Positions 45,517 through 54,798 of a DNA stretch of 64,000 nt are shown here, piece after piece. The DNA is from Candidatus Bandiella numerosa. GTDB taxonomy: Bacteria > Pseudomonadota > Alphaproteobacteria > Rickettsiales > Midichloriaceae. The DNA is taken from NCBI RefSeq assembly GCF_029981845.1, contig NZ_CP104164.1, positions 1,116,001-1,180,000 on the forward strand. Reading direction: 5' to 3'. The notes under the pieces are model-generated. The model was given only the letters and a program-made list of their open reading frames with translations, was not told where the DNA came from and searched no databases. Each line of letters opens with the position of its first letter. Within the stretch, counting starts at the first letter, position 1. A program made the position numbers and the translations under genes.

Positions 45517-45556
45517 TTGATTATACTATTTTAGTATATAATTTGTTATAAGAGGT
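45517..45556 (+). promoter_or_regulatory. Promoter/operator region of the coiled-coil protein gene
   Basis: A perfect TATAAT (45537-45542) overlaps the right arm of TATACTA-TTT-TAGTATA (45522-45538), a 7-bp perfect inverted repeat. TTGATT at 45517 is only 14 bases from the -10. AGAGG at 45552-45556 is a good Shine-Dalgarno for the ATG at 45561. The palindrome over the -10 suggests repression. Confidence 0.4.
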
Positions 45557-45560
45557 AAAT

Positions 45561-47081
45561 ATGGAAAATAATACAAATAATGTGAAAAAGACTCAGGATA
45601 AGGTCAAAAAAACAGATAAGAATAACGATTCTAATAAAAAAAACAAATTAACTGAAGAGGAAAATTCCAATACCCATAGTCAAAAGACAAGTCCAAAAGA
45701 TCAAAATACTCAAGATCAAGTAGAAAAAATAATAGATACCGAAAGAATTCCTAATAAAGAAGAGAGTATTTTTGCTAATCTATGCGGTAACACTTCAAAT
45801 AATAAAACTGATAATAAAAAAACTTTAGATGAAAAGCTAAATAATTATTTTGATTCAAAGGAGATAAAAAAAGAATTAGGAGATATTGGTTTTCCTAAAA
45901 ATAAATTTGGAAACATTACTAAAAAGCTAAAAGAATATTTAAAGAGATATACTGAAGAAACAATAGATTTAGATAAGTTAAAGGTAAGGTTTCATAGTTA
46001 TTTTGAAGAAGTGAAATCTATAAATAAGGATAACATATCAAAAAACGATCAAATACGTATTGGAATTGATGCAATTAAAAACAAAATTTTGTCTAGCATA
46101 GCAGCGGAAGAAGTAAATCAAACTGTTATCACATTTGGAGAAAATGACGAGCAAGATAACGGGGATAAAAGTTTTATAGATATTCCTCTCTTAGATCTTT
46201 CAGCTATTAACAATCCTGACTCGGAAGAAAATCAACTTTTAAATAATTTACAAAATACAACTGAAATTATTAAGGACGTTAGTGAAAAATTTGACAAAAT
46301 AGAAGAAGGAGGCTTAAAAACCAAGACCAATATAACAGAACTTTTAGATGAATTTGCTCAACAAATCTCTGATGGTGATGTAAACAGATTAAAAATTCAA
46401 ACATACTTTAAAATTTACGAAAGTAAGCTTGGGTATAATATTTCTCCTACAACAGAAAAATTGATAATTGACCTTGTTTTGGAAACAGAAAAATACATAG
46501 AAAGTGTTAAGCAAATAGTTAAGGATTATCAAATGAGTGAGGACACTAAAGCTATAATTTTAGAAGCAATTGATAGATCAACATCTAAAGAAAGCCTAGA
46601 GGAAAATATTGGTAAATTTGAAGAAGGTAAAAAAATATTAGAATTAATGCAAAAAGAACAGGTTAAGGATGAAGGAGTATATTCAAAAATGATGAGTAAA
46701 GCTAATAAAGTATATAATAAAGCATATAATAAATATTATGGATATACCAATTTATCTGAGCAACAGATTGATGAAATTACTAAACATGTTAAAATGAACT
46801 CATCAACATTTGATGACATAAATGATATGGAGGAATATGTAAAAACAAAAGGACATACTGTCGAAAGTAGTCTTAATACTAATCTTTCTGAAATGTATCA
46901 ATCCACACAAACGCAACTACATGAAGTAGAAAATGAAGCAAAAGATGCAACAATTGATGAATTCAATCCTTGTAATAATGTATACTGCTACGCTACATTT
47001 GCAGTAGTTGCTATTTTATTTGGTATACAATTTATGAATGAAACCGAAGTTTTTCACGGGTTTGGCCCATCTGGGCATTAA
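45561..47081 (+). CDS. Large coiled-coil protein with C-terminal membrane anchor
   Basis: Not recognised. The first ~90 residues are very polar and low-complexity (Lys, Asn, Asp, Gln, Thr), probably disordered. Residues 90-420 are helical and acidic, with probable coiled coils. A short repeat-like stretch KANKVYNKAYNKYYGY lies near 385. The only hydrophobic segment is close to the C-terminus (about 477-495, CYATFAVVAILFGIQFM), so the protein would be tail-anchored. There is no signal peptide. This architecture suits host-directed effectors of intracellular bacteria, but no motif proves it. A strong Shine-Dalgarno and an operator-like palindrome precede it. Confidence 0.7.
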   Translation: MENNTNNVKKTQDKVKKTDKNNDSNKKNKLTEEENSNTHSQKTSPKDQNTQDQVEKIIDTERIPNKEESIFANLCGNTSNNKTDNKKTLDEKLNNYFDSKEIKKELGDIGFPKNKFGNITKKLKEYLKRYTEETIDLDKLKVRFHSYFEEVKSINKDNISKNDQIRIGIDAIKNKILSSIAAEEVNQTVITFGENDEQDNGDKSFIDIPLLDLSAINNPDSEENQLLNNLQNTTEIIKDVSEKFDKIEEGGLKTKTNITELLDEFAQQISDGDVNRLKIQTYFKIYESKLGYNISPTTEKLIIDLVLETEKYIESVKQIVKDYQMSEDTKAIILEAIDRSTSKESLEENIGKFEEGKKILELMQKEQVKDEGVYSKMMSKANKVYNKAYNKYYGYTNLSEQQIDEITKHVKMNSSTFDDINDMEEYVKTKGHTVESSLNTNLSEMYQSTQTQLHEVENEAKDATIDEFNPCNNVYCYATFAVVAILFGIQFMNETEVFHGFGPSGH

Positions 47082-47085
47082 TTGG

Positions 47086-47174
47086 TGGTGCGGTCGAAAA
47101 GACTCGAACTTTCAATCTCAAAACTGAGAACAACGACCTCAACGTTGCGTGTCTACCAATTCCACCACGACCGC
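47086..47174 (-). tRNA. tRNA-Leu (anticodon GAG)
   Basis: On the minus strand the gene starts GCGGTCG and ends CGACCGC plus A and an encoded CCA, giving a 7-bp acceptor stem. The anticodon arm is CAACG-TTGAGGT-CGTTG with anticodon GAG. A long variable arm (TTCTCAGTTTTGAGA) and a T-arm with GTTCGAGTC identify a class II tRNA-Leu. It ends 5 bases from the convergent coiled-coil gene's stop. Confidence 0.95.
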
Positions 47175-47526
47175 AGCATTGAGGTATGCTACGAAAAATA
47201 AATTAAATATTCAACTTATTTCTTTATATTGTGCAAATTCGGTATATACCAGACTAAAGAACGATTTTATTTTTTCGCCCCCTGCCCTTATACTCAAATT
47301 TCATTACATATAACCTGTTTAAAATTCATATCTTAAATATTCATTTAGAATATTTTATTTAATAAAAATATCTTTCATATATATAAATTTGGTAATTATA
47401 TATTAATAAATAAAATATGGTAATATGAGCAATAAACAGAATTATATTATTTACTCAAATAAAAATCCTTGAACTATATTTTAATCTTATATATAAGTAC
47501 TAATTTAAAATTTAATTCAAATTTTC
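47175..47526. other. 352-base gap upstream of lysC
   Basis: Between divergent tRNA-Leu and lysC. It presumably holds both promoters. It is AT-rich, with no riboswitch-like conserved structure or gene that I can recognise. Confidence 0.5.
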
Positions 47527-48903
47527 ATGAATTTAAAATCTATCAAATTTGGTGGCACATCAATGGGAAGCGCTGAATCAATCCAAGAATGCGCAAAAAT
47601 CGTTAAGGAAAAAATTAATAAATCCTTAGTAGTCGTCACTGTATCAGCAGTTGGAGGTATAACCGATAAACTGATTGAAATAATTAAGCTTGCAAGAAAA
47701 ACTAAACCAAGATTGGTTAAATCAAAAGTTATTGAAATATCTAATATTCATAAACAAATCCTCAAAAATTTAACATCAAATGATGAAGAAGCTGAAAATT
47801 TATGGGCTCAGGAATTTGAACCAATAATAAATAAACTTGAAGCCATTAGCTATGGCACTAGTCTAGTTGGAGATTTAACCGACAAAACCGAAGCAAGAAT
47901 CTGTGCATTTGGAGAAAAACTATCATCTCTGCTCATGCTCTTAGCACTGGAAAAAATTGGCATTGCATCACAAAGAATTGAGTCAGAGCGAATTATAAAA
48001 ACTGATAATAATTATCTCAAGGCAAAAGTTAATTTTCAGGCGACTAGCTTATCTTCAAAAAAAATATTGAGGCCAATTTTTTTAAAAAAAATAGTTCCAG
48101 TTGTTACAGGATTCATAGGCAAGGATACTCATGGTAATATTACATTATTAGGTAGAGGAGGAAGTGACTATACTGCTTCAATATTGGCAATGGTATTAAA
48201 TGCAAACGAAGTTGAAATATGGACAGATGTGAATGGTATAATGACAGCTGATCCACGTATCGTAGAAGATGCGTTTTCGTGGCCAAGTTTGGATATGAAT
48301 GTAATGTCTGAAATGGCTTATAGTGGGGCAAAAGTAGTGCATCCTGACACCATTGCACTTGCTGTTGAAAAAAATATACCTGTATATGTCTACAATACCT
48401 TTGACAATGCATTTAAAGGTACAAAAATAACAAAAAATGCCCCACATGCAAAGGGCATAGTTACAAGCCCAGGCAATACTATTATAACGCTCGAAAATAC
48501 CAGCATTATCAATGGAGTTGGTTTCGTAAAAAAAGTTACATCCATTGTTGCTGAACATAACATACCAATTGATGTATGCGCCACATCTGAAATTTCTTTT
48601 ACTATTTCAATAAAAACAGAAGATTATTCTAAGAAATTATTAAAAATTTTAGAAAGCTTTGCCTCTGTAAAAGTAAAAAACAATATTACAAAGTTATGCT
48701 TTATTGGGAATGAAATTACATCTGATAAAAAGCTCCTAGCTGGTGTTTTTACATTATGTATGGAACTTGACACTAGAATATATACAATAAGTGTTAGTGC
48801 ATCTGGTAATAACATAACTATATTAATTGATCAAAATAAGGCTAATATAATATTAAGGGCACTACATAAGAAATTTTTGAAAGAGGAAGAATGCAGTCAG
48901 TAG
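47527..48903 (+). CDS. lysC: Aspartate kinase
   Basis: Phosphorylates aspartate, the first step toward diaminopimelate and lysine. The N-terminal amino-acid kinase domain starts IKFGGTSMGSAESI and includes LLGRGGSDYTASILA and EIWTDVNGIMTADPR. Two C-terminal ACT domains follow (about residues 315-455), so feedback control by lysine or threonine is likely. The 458-residue length is normal for a monofunctional enzyme. It overlaps lysA by 13 bases, showing the lysine/DAP branch is the purpose. Confidence 0.95.
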   Translation: MNLKSIKFGGTSMGSAESIQECAKIVKEKINKSLVVVTVSAVGGITDKLIEIIKLARKTKPRLVKSKVIEISNIHKQILKNLTSNDEEAENLWAQEFEPIINKLEAISYGTSLVGDLTDKTEARICAFGEKLSSLLMLLALEKIGIASQRIESERIIKTDNNYLKAKVNFQATSLSSKKILRPIFLKKIVPVVTGFIGKDTHGNITLLGRGGSDYTASILAMVLNANEVEIWTDVNGIMTADPRIVEDAFSWPSLDMNVMSEMAYSGAKVVHPDTIALAVEKNIPVYVYNTFDNAFKGTKITKNAPHAKGIVTSPGNTIITLENTSIINGVGFVKKVTSIVAEHNIPIDVCATSEISFTISIKTEDYSKKLLKILESFASVKVKNNITKLCFIGNEITSDKKLLAGVFTLCMELDTRIYTISVSASGNNITILIDQNKANIILRALHKKFLKEEECSQ

Positions 48904-50120
48904 ATTTTTTTAAAAATAATCTCAAATTATTATTAAGAATAGTTAAAGAAGTAGGCACGCCTGTGTTTGTGACTGATATAGAGATTTTAAAACAAAAAGT
49001 TGCTAATATCCAACGTGCATTTAACAAAAATTGTTTATTATTCTACGCCATAAAAGCTAATTTTAACCCTGCAATAATTAACATACTAAAAGAGGCAGGT
49101 ATTAACGGAATTGAGACTATATCACCATTTGAAATAAATTTAGCAAAAAAACTAGGATTTGATAATAATCAAATTTTATTTACTGGAAATAATTGCGATG
49201 CAGATGAACTAGAGCAAGCAAAAAATTCTGGGGTTATAGTTAATTTGGGATCAATTTCAGAATTAAACTCTTTTGCAAAAAGATTTCACGGTACTGAAAT
49301 ATCAATAAGGATTAATCCAGGGTTTGGTGACGGTGAATTCAAAAAAATCATAACAGGGGGCAAAGATTCAAAATTTGGTATATATCACACTCAAATTCAT
49401 GAAGCACTAAAGATAATTAAAGATAATGATTTAAAATTAATTGGATTGCATTGCCACCTGGGCTCAGGTTTATACGATACTAAAAATTTTACACCAATGG
49501 TTGATTTTATGTTTAAATTAGCAAATCAAATGGAAGGTTTAAAATTTATAGATTTGGGAGGTGGTTTTGGAGTGAGATATAAGCCAGAAGACAAAGAAGT
49601 TGATTTAACTCAATTTGCATCAGTGATTGATGAGCATTATGAAAAATATCAGTCATTAGCAGCTAATAATATTAAAATTATATTTGAACCTGGGAAATAC
49701 TTAGTTGCTGAATCCACATTTTTACTTACGAAAATTACCAATATAAGAGATCATAATAAACAAAAAATAGTCGGAGTAAATACAGGTTTCAACCACATCA
49801 TAAGACCTGCTTTATACTCATCGTACCATCATATTATCAATATATCTAAGCTAGATGAAGCAAAAGAAGTTGTTAAGATTGTTGGTAATATATGTGAATC
49901 AACTGATGTAATAAATGAAAATATTGAGTTATCAAGCCCCAAAGAAGGTGATATAGTAGCAATACTTACAGCAGGTGCATACTGTTCATCAATGAGTAGT
50001 TTATATAATTTAAGACCATACGCCTCGGAAGTTTCAATTAATGGCAATGAGTTTACAATTACAAGAGAAAGAATGAATTTTGAAAAAACCATGTCTTCCA
50101 TGGGGTTTAAAAATGTGTAA
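48891..50120 (+). CDS. lysA: Diaminopimelate decarboxylase
   Basis: PLP enzyme converting meso-diaminopimelate to lysine. The PLP lysine lies in LLFYAIKANFNPAI near residue 52. The phosphate-binding glycine cluster is seen around DLGGGFGVRY, and the C-terminal active site has AGAYCSSMSSLYN. The 409-residue length is normal. It overlaps lysC by 13 bases. Lysine synthesis is unusual in reduced Rickettsiales, although keeping the DAP route serves peptidoglycan. Confidence 0.95.
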   Translation: MQSVDFFKNNLKLLLRIVKEVGTPVFVTDIEILKQKVANIQRAFNKNCLLFYAIKANFNPAIINILKEAGINGIETISPFEINLAKKLGFDNNQILFTGNNCDADELEQAKNSGVIVNLGSISELNSFAKRFHGTEISIRINPGFGDGEFKKIITGGKDSKFGIYHTQIHEALKIIKDNDLKLIGLHCHLGSGLYDTKNFTPMVDFMFKLANQMEGLKFIDLGGGFGVRYKPEDKEVDLTQFASVIDEHYEKYQSLAANNIKIIFEPGKYLVAESTFLLTKITNIRDHNKQKIVGVNTGFNHIIRPALYSSYHHIINISKLDEAKEVVKIVGNICESTDVINENIELSSPKEGDIVAILTAGAYCSSMSSLYNLRPYASEVSINGNEFTITRERMNFEKTMSSMGFKNV

Positions 50121-50126
50121 GTATGC

Positions 50127-50152
50127 TAAGTAATAAGTAATAAGTAATAAGT
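50127..50152. repeat. Short tandem repeat TAAGTAA (about 3.7 copies)
   Basis: A 7-bp unit repeated three full times plus most of a fourth between lysA and ldcA, directly before the ldcA start. It includes stop codons in several frames. It may mark replication slippage and could change ribosome-binding spacing for ldcA. Confidence 0.75.
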
Positions 50153-50155
50153 ATA

Positions 50156-51073
50156 ATGCTTATAGATAAGATTTGTATACACCCATTATGGAAAGAATTA
50201 AACTCTAAATATAAAATATTTCCAATTTCTCCAGCCTCATATCCATATTGTGAGTATGAAGCGATTAGAGCAATTTCAGGAATTAATTTATGGTATTCTG
50301 ATCCATTATTAAACAAAGATTGTCATCCATTTCATTCAAATACTGACGAAAAAAGATTAGAAGCACTAAATAAAGCTTTATATTCAGACGAAGAAAATTT
50401 AATTTTATGGTGTATAAATGGAGGTTATGGCTCATCAAAATTAATTCAATTCCTAGATAAGCAAACAAAACCTAGAATTGAAAAAAAATTTATTGGATAT
50501 AGCGACATAACGGCTTTGCATTTATTTTTATCTCAAAAATGGGGTTGGGAAACAATCCATGGGGCATGTTTAGGAGAATTATTTAAAGATAATAAAAACG
50601 CTAATAATTTTTTAAGCATATTTAATTTGATATTAAATAATAACCCTATTGTAAACGATAGTATATTAAGTGATATTACTCCTCTGAATATTCTAGCCAA
50701 AAGATTTAAAGAAGAGCTTAGTTATCACAATTTAACTGGTGGTAACCTTGCATTAATTCAAACTAGTATTGGAACTAATTGGCAAATAAATATTCGAGAT
50801 AAGATATTATTTTTGGAGGATGTTGGTGAAGATGGCTATAAAATTGACAGGATTCTTTATCATCTTAAATCGGCGCTAAAATTAGAGGATGTCAAAGCAA
50901 TAATATTTGGAGAATTTATAAAAAGTGATAAATATGCAGATTTTGCAATTAATAACTTTGCTAATCAAAATCCTACAATTCCAATTTACAAAACAAACAA
51001 AATTGGTCATGGAAAAAATAATTTCCCAATTATTTATAATAAAAAGTATGCTTTGTTGCATAACCTCTCATGA
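50156..51073 (+). CDS. ldcA: Muramoyl-tetrapeptide LD-carboxypeptidase (S66 family)
   Basis: Cytosolic peptidase that removes the terminal D-Ala from recycled murein tetrapeptides. The catalytic Ser is in CINGGYGSSKLIQFLD (GGYGS), the Glu in LFLEDVGEDGYKIDRILYHL, and the His in NKIGHGKNNFPI; this is the S66 Ser-Glu-His set. The 305-residue length fits. It follows lysA by 35 bases, linking DAP metabolism with murein recycling. A 5-bp CCTCT/AGAGG stem with a short T-run (51064-51083) overlaps its stop and may act as a weak terminator. Confidence 0.92.
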   Translation: MLIDKICIHPLWKELNSKYKIFPISPASYPYCEYEAIRAISGINLWYSDPLLNKDCHPFHSNTDEKRLEALNKALYSDEENLILWCINGGYGSSKLIQFLDKQTKPRIEKKFIGYSDITALHLFLSQKWGWETIHGACLGELFKDNKNANNFLSIFNLILNNNPIVNDSILSDITPLNILAKRFKEELSYHNLTGGNLALIQTSIGTNWQINIRDKILFLEDVGEDGYKIDRILYHLKSALKLEDVKAIIFGEFIKSDKYADFAINNFANQNPTIPIYKTNKIGHGKNNFPIIYNKKYALLHNLS

Positions 51074-51125
51074 AGAGGCTTTTGGCAGTAATTAAGCAAT
51101 TTTTTTAGAAATCTCCATTTATATG

Positions 51126-51215
51126 TGGCGGAAGGAAAGGGATTCGAACCCTTGTTACCTTTAACAGTAAACACGCTTTCCAAGCGTGCGCCTTCAACCA
51201 CTCGGCCACCCTTCC
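51126..51215 (-). tRNA. tRNA-Ser (anticodon GGA)
   Basis: Minus strand: GGAAGGG acceptor 5' arm, D-arm GGCCGAGTGGTTGAAGGC, anticodon arm CACGC-TTGGAAA-GCGTG with anticodon GGA. A long variable arm (TTTACTGTTAAAGGTAA), T-arm AAGGG-TTCGAAT-CCCTT and encoded GCCA follow. The long arm and the anticodon identify tRNA-Ser. It is convergent with ldcA. Confidence 0.96.
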
Positions 51216-51331
51216 AAAAATATGCGTATGTTAATTTTATTGCAATATATATAAAGCCTAACTGCAAAATTATATTGACATATACTACATATTTACAGTA
51301 ATAAAAAGCTTTATATATTAGTTTATATTTT

Positions 51332-52279
51332 GTGATTAAATCTCTCATTTCCTTTAAACCATCTAATCACGTATCTGGTATACTCCTGATGGTGGTAAAT
51401 GCGTTTTTCATGTCGCTACTATATGTTATAGTAAAGATTCTCACAAATGATTGTAATTTTAGTTCAAACCAGGTTGGATTACTGTATAAGTTAAGTATCT
51501 TAGTGTTAACATTAGTATCGTGTCTAAATTTAGGATTTATCCATCATCTTAAAACGAAAAAGCTTTTTTTTCATGCTTTAAGGGGTTTTTTTAGTATTAT
51601 GGGGTCACTTTGTATGTTTTATGCAGTGTCTGTCATGAATGTACTAAATGCTGCAGCAATTTCAGAATTAACACCAGTATTTATGGTTATAGCAGGAGTA
51701 TTGGTATTTAATGAAAAGTTAACAACACCAAAAATAATTCTTTTATTGGGCAGTATAACAGGGATATTTTTTATTAAGGATTTTACTACTATAGGAAAAG
51801 ATCCTAACCCAGGATATTGGTTTGCATTTTTAGCATTGATTTTTTGGTCGCTCAATAACGTAGTTATAAAAAAATTAACAAAAACAGAACATTCTCGTGC
51901 ACAATTATTCTATTCCAGTTTATTTGCATCGATTTTCGCGTTTCCAATAGCATGTTTTCAATATACATTTGATTTTACAAATTACTCACTTGATTTAAAT
52001 ATAGCAACTTGGCCTGATTTTTCTGCAAAAGCTATATTATTGATTTTATCAGCAGGCATGGCAAGTTTACTTCATAAAGTATCTTTTTTCAGAGCATATA
52101 AACTTGCTGATATGTCAGTAGTAGGCCCTTTTGATTATCTAAGATTACCTTTTACTGGTATTTTTGCTTATTTAATTTTAGATGAAGGTATAACTAATAA
52201 TTACTCATTAATTGGATATGGCCTAATTGTATTAAGTGGAATTTATTTCATTATGCATAAAGAAAAAAAACCTAAATAA
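51332..52279 (+). CDS. EamA-family (DMT) transporter
   Basis: Drug/metabolite-type transporter with ten likely spans in two EamA halves, 315 residues. The start used is GTG at 51332. Conserved features include the first-half segment NAAAISELTPVFMVIAGVLVFNEKL and the second-half segment VVGPFDYLRLPFTGIFAYLILDE. Rickettsial S-adenosylmethionine transporters belong to this group, so SAM import is a reasonable guess, but the substrate cannot be read from sequence. It is convergent with rlmB. Confidence 0.9.
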   Translation: MIKSLISFKPSNHVSGILLMVVNAFFMSLLYVIVKILTNDCNFSSNQVGLLYKLSILVLTLVSCLNLGFIHHLKTKKLFFHALRGFFSIMGSLCMFYAVSVMNVLNAAAISELTPVFMVIAGVLVFNEKLTTPKIILLLGSITGIFFIKDFTTIGKDPNPGYWFAFLALIFWSLNNVVIKKLTKTEHSRAQLFYSSLFASIFAFPIACFQYTFDFTNYSLDLNIATWPDFSAKAILLILSAGMASLLHKVSFFRAYKLADMSVVGPFDYLRLPFTGIFAYLILDEGITNNYSLIGYGLIVLSGIYFIMHKEKKPK

Positions 52280-52292
52280 GCAAATGAAATAT

Positions 52293-53051
52293 TTATTTTT
52301 TGCTACCTAACTCATACAACTGATGCAATATAATAGCGGTTGCATTAGATACGTTTAGACTTTCTAGTTTGGAAGACATTTCGATTTTTACAGTTATATC
52401 ACTTTGTTTTAAATTTATATCTCTGACCCCTCTCCCCTCTGAACCCATAATTAATGCAATTCTATTAAATTTGGTTACTTCTTGAATTGAGCTAGTACCA
52501 TTTTGCACAACAGCAACAACCCAGTATCCACTTTCCTTTAATTCATTAAGCACCCTAGAAATATTAGTTACTTGAATATATGGCACATACTCAAATGCAC
52601 CTGCTGAAGATTTTACCAAAGTTGCATTTTCCGATGGTGCATTATCTTTTGTTGTAATTACAGCATCAACGTTAAACCCAAGAGATGACCTAATAATTGC
52701 CCCTATGTTTTGTGGATCTGTTATTTGGTCTAAAAATAAAATAACACTATTTTCATTCACTGTTTTAAGCAACCTTTCAATAGAAGTCAGTTCTAATTTT
52801 TTAACTTGTATTGCCACGCCTTGGTGTACAGATTCTTGAATATCGATTTTTTCACTAATTTCCTTGTTAGTTAGGACTTCAACTTCAATATTTCTCTCTT
52901 GAATAATATTGTTATATTTATCTATAAGTTGATTTGTATTTTTAGTAACCAATATTTTATAAATTATTCTTGATACATTATTTATTGCAGAATCCACCGG
53001 GTGCTTGCCATATAACCAGTATATATTACTACTTTGAATTTTTTTGCGCAT
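52293..53051 (-). CDS. rlmB: TrmH-family 23S rRNA (guanosine-2'-O-)-methyltransferase
   Basis: SPOUT-fold 2'-O-methyltransferase. The N-terminal substrate-binding domain starts WLYGKHPVDSAI. The catalytic domain carries ILFLDQITDPQNIGAIIRSS (motif 1), IALIMGSEGRGV (motif 2) and IEMSSKLESLNVSNATAIILH (motif 3). The length of 252 fits RlmB. It lies 13 bases after rnhA on the same strand. The exact target nucleotide (G2251 in E. coli) is by family analogy. Confidence 0.93.
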   Translation of the reverse strand: MRKKIQSSNIYWLYGKHPVDSAINNVSRIIYKILVTKNTNQLIDKYNNIIQERNIEVEVLTNKEISEKIDIQESVHQGVAIQVKKLELTSIERLLKTVNENSVILFLDQITDPQNIGAIIRSSLGFNVDAVITTKDNAPSENATLVKSSAGAFEYVPYIQVTNISRVLNELKESGYWVVAVVQNGTSSIQEVTKFNRIALIMGSEGRGVRDINLKQSDITVKIEMSSKLESLNVSNATAIILHQLYELGSKK

Positions 53052-53064
53052 TGATACTAAAAAT

Positions 53065-53493
53065 CTAAACTAGTGTAATTTTATCACTTGCTGCATTTCT
53101 TGCAAGCTCATCTGCCATTTCATTATACTTATCTCCATTATGTGCTTTTACCCAGTGCCAAGAAGCTTTTTGAGTTGAGTTTAACTTATCTAGTTGTTGC
53201 CAAAACTCAATATTTTTAATTTTACCATTTTTCCAATTATTCAACTTCCAACTTTTTATCCATTCTGTTATACCAAATTTTAAGTAATTACTATCAGTAA
53301 AAATTTGCAAGTCACTATTTTTAGTTATGTTTTCTAACGCCTTGATTGCAGCTGTTAATTCCATTTTATTATTAGTTGTATGTTGCTCAAATCCACAAAT
53401 TTTCTTAATAACATGACCTTCTTTAACAAATACAGCAGCCCAACCACCAGGGCCTGGATTACCTAGACAAGAACCATCACAATATATCTTCAT
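53065..53493 (-). CDS. rnhA: Ribonuclease HI
   Basis: Degrades RNA in RNA-DNA hybrids, for example at replication primers and R-loops. The active-site acids appear in IYCDGSCLGNPGPGGWA (Asp), NKMELTAAIKAL (Glu) and IFTDSNYLKFGI (Asp), and the last Asp in NEMADELAR. The ATG at 53493 is chosen because the family usually begins a few residues before the first catalytic strand; an in-frame ATG at 53523 would add ten residues. It is divergent from ctpA. Confidence 0.93.
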   Translation of the reverse strand: MKIYCDGSCLGNPGPGGWAAVFVKEGHVIKKICGFEQHTTNNKMELTAAIKALENITKNSDLQIFTDSNYLKFGITEWIKSWKLNNWKNGKIKNIEFWQQLDKLNSTQKASWHWVKAHNGDKYNEMADELARNAASDKITLV

Positions 53494-53565
53494 AAAAATA
53501 TCTAATATCTTTTTTGATTTCATGATATACTGGTGACCGTTAAAGTAAATGAATTTTTATAAAGC

Positions 53566-54798
53566 ATGGAAACAGAGTCACCTAAAAGAAATATTTTTCT
53601 TATACAATTAGCATTATTTACATTGTCAATCTTCCCGTGTTATTCACTGGAAAATGAAAAATACAAAGATATGAAGGATTTTGAAGAAGCAATTGATATT
53701 ATTCAGAGCCAGTATATTGATGAGGTAGAAAATAAAAAACTTATACAAAGCGCTATAAATGGAATGCTAGATTCTCTTGATCCTTATTCAACTTTTTTAA
53801 ATAAGGAGGAATATGATAGTATGAAATCTAGTACAAAGGGTGAGTTTGGTGGTATAGGAGTTGAAATTAATATTGAACAAGGTCTTTTAAAAGTTGTTTC
53901 CTCATATAAAGGATTGCCTGCATATGAAGCTGGGATTAAACCTGGTGACGTCATTGTTATGATTGATGATGAAGCAATAGGTAGTATGGGTATCGTACAG
54001 GCCTCCGATAAATTAAAAGGAGAGCCTGGTAGTGCAGTAAAATTAAAAATATATAGAGATTCAGGAGAGATTAAAGAATTAATTATAACGCGGGAAATTA
54101 TCAAACTTATTCCCACAAAAGTTCTTTTTTATGACCAGGATAAAGTAATTTACGCAAGAATAGGTAGTTTTAGTGAAAAAACTAGTCTTGTGCTTAAAAA
54201 TGAACTGCTAAAAGTAGTTAACAGCAATGCAGAAATTAAGGGTCTTATTCTAGATTTAAGAGATAATCCTGGTGGCATTCTAGATCAAGCAGTTGAGGTT
54301 TCAAGGTTATTTTTAACCAATGGAAGAATTGTATCACTTAAAACTAGATTTAATAATGAGGAGATTGTTTATGATGCTGAAGGAACTGACATAATAAAAG
54401 GATTGCCAATAGTAGTATTAATTAATAACGGCTCTGCTTCGTCCTCAGAAATTGTTGCAGGAGCGCTTCAAGATAATCAAAGAGCATTGGTTATGGGTGA
54501 AAAATCCTTTTGTAAGGGATTGGTACAAAATTTGATTCCTTTTAGTAATGGTTCTGCTATAAAATTAACCACCGCTAAATTTTATACGCCACTTGGAAGA
54601 TCAATTCAAGAAGAATGCATAATACCTAATATAGAAATTACCGCGCCAACTACGGAACCTAACGATAAAAATGAATTAAGTAGTACCAAACATCATGATT
54701 TTGGTAATTACCAAAATGATTACATACTTGAAAGAGCAGTAGACTTAGTTAAAGGTATTTATTTGTATAACGAACAAGGCACGGAGAAAAATGAATAG
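53566..54798 (+). CDS. ctpA: Carboxyl-terminal processing protease (S41)
   Basis: Periplasmic serine protease that trims C-termini of exported proteins. A signal/anchor sequence (IFLIQLALFTLSIFPCYSLE) is followed by a helical segment and a PDZ domain (about residues 95-175, GIGVEINIEQGLLKV with a GIKPGDVIVMIDD loop). The peptidase core includes LILDLRDNPGGILDQAVEVS, the catalytic Ser in INNGSASSSEIVAGAL and the Lys in GEKSFCKGLVQ. The 410-residue length is normal. It overlaps the thioredoxin-like gene by 8 bases. Confidence 0.93.
   Translation: METESPKRNIFLIQLALFTLSIFPCYSLENEKYKDMKDFEEAIDIIQSQYIDEVENKKLIQSAINGMLDSLDPYSTFLNKEEYDSMKSSTKGEFGGIGVEINIEQGLLKVVSSYKGLPAYEAGIKPGDVIVMIDDEAIGSMGIVQASDKLKGEPGSAVKLKIYRDSGEIKELIITREIIKLIPTKVLFYDQDKVIYARIGSFSEKTSLVLKNELLKVVNSNAEIKGLILDLRDNPGGILDQAVEVSRLFLTNGRIVSLKTRFNNEEIVYDAEGTDIIKGLPIVVLINNGSASSSEIVAGALQDNQRALVMGEKSFCKGLVQNLIPFSNGSAIKLTTAKFYTPLGRSIQEECIIPNIEITAPTTEPNDKNELSSTKHHDFGNYQNDYILERAVDLVKGIYLYNEQGTEKNE

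Noticed and set aside
50127..50152. CRISPR-like array
   Set aside because: The unit is 7 bp with no spacers and no cas genes nearby; it is a simple tandem repeat.
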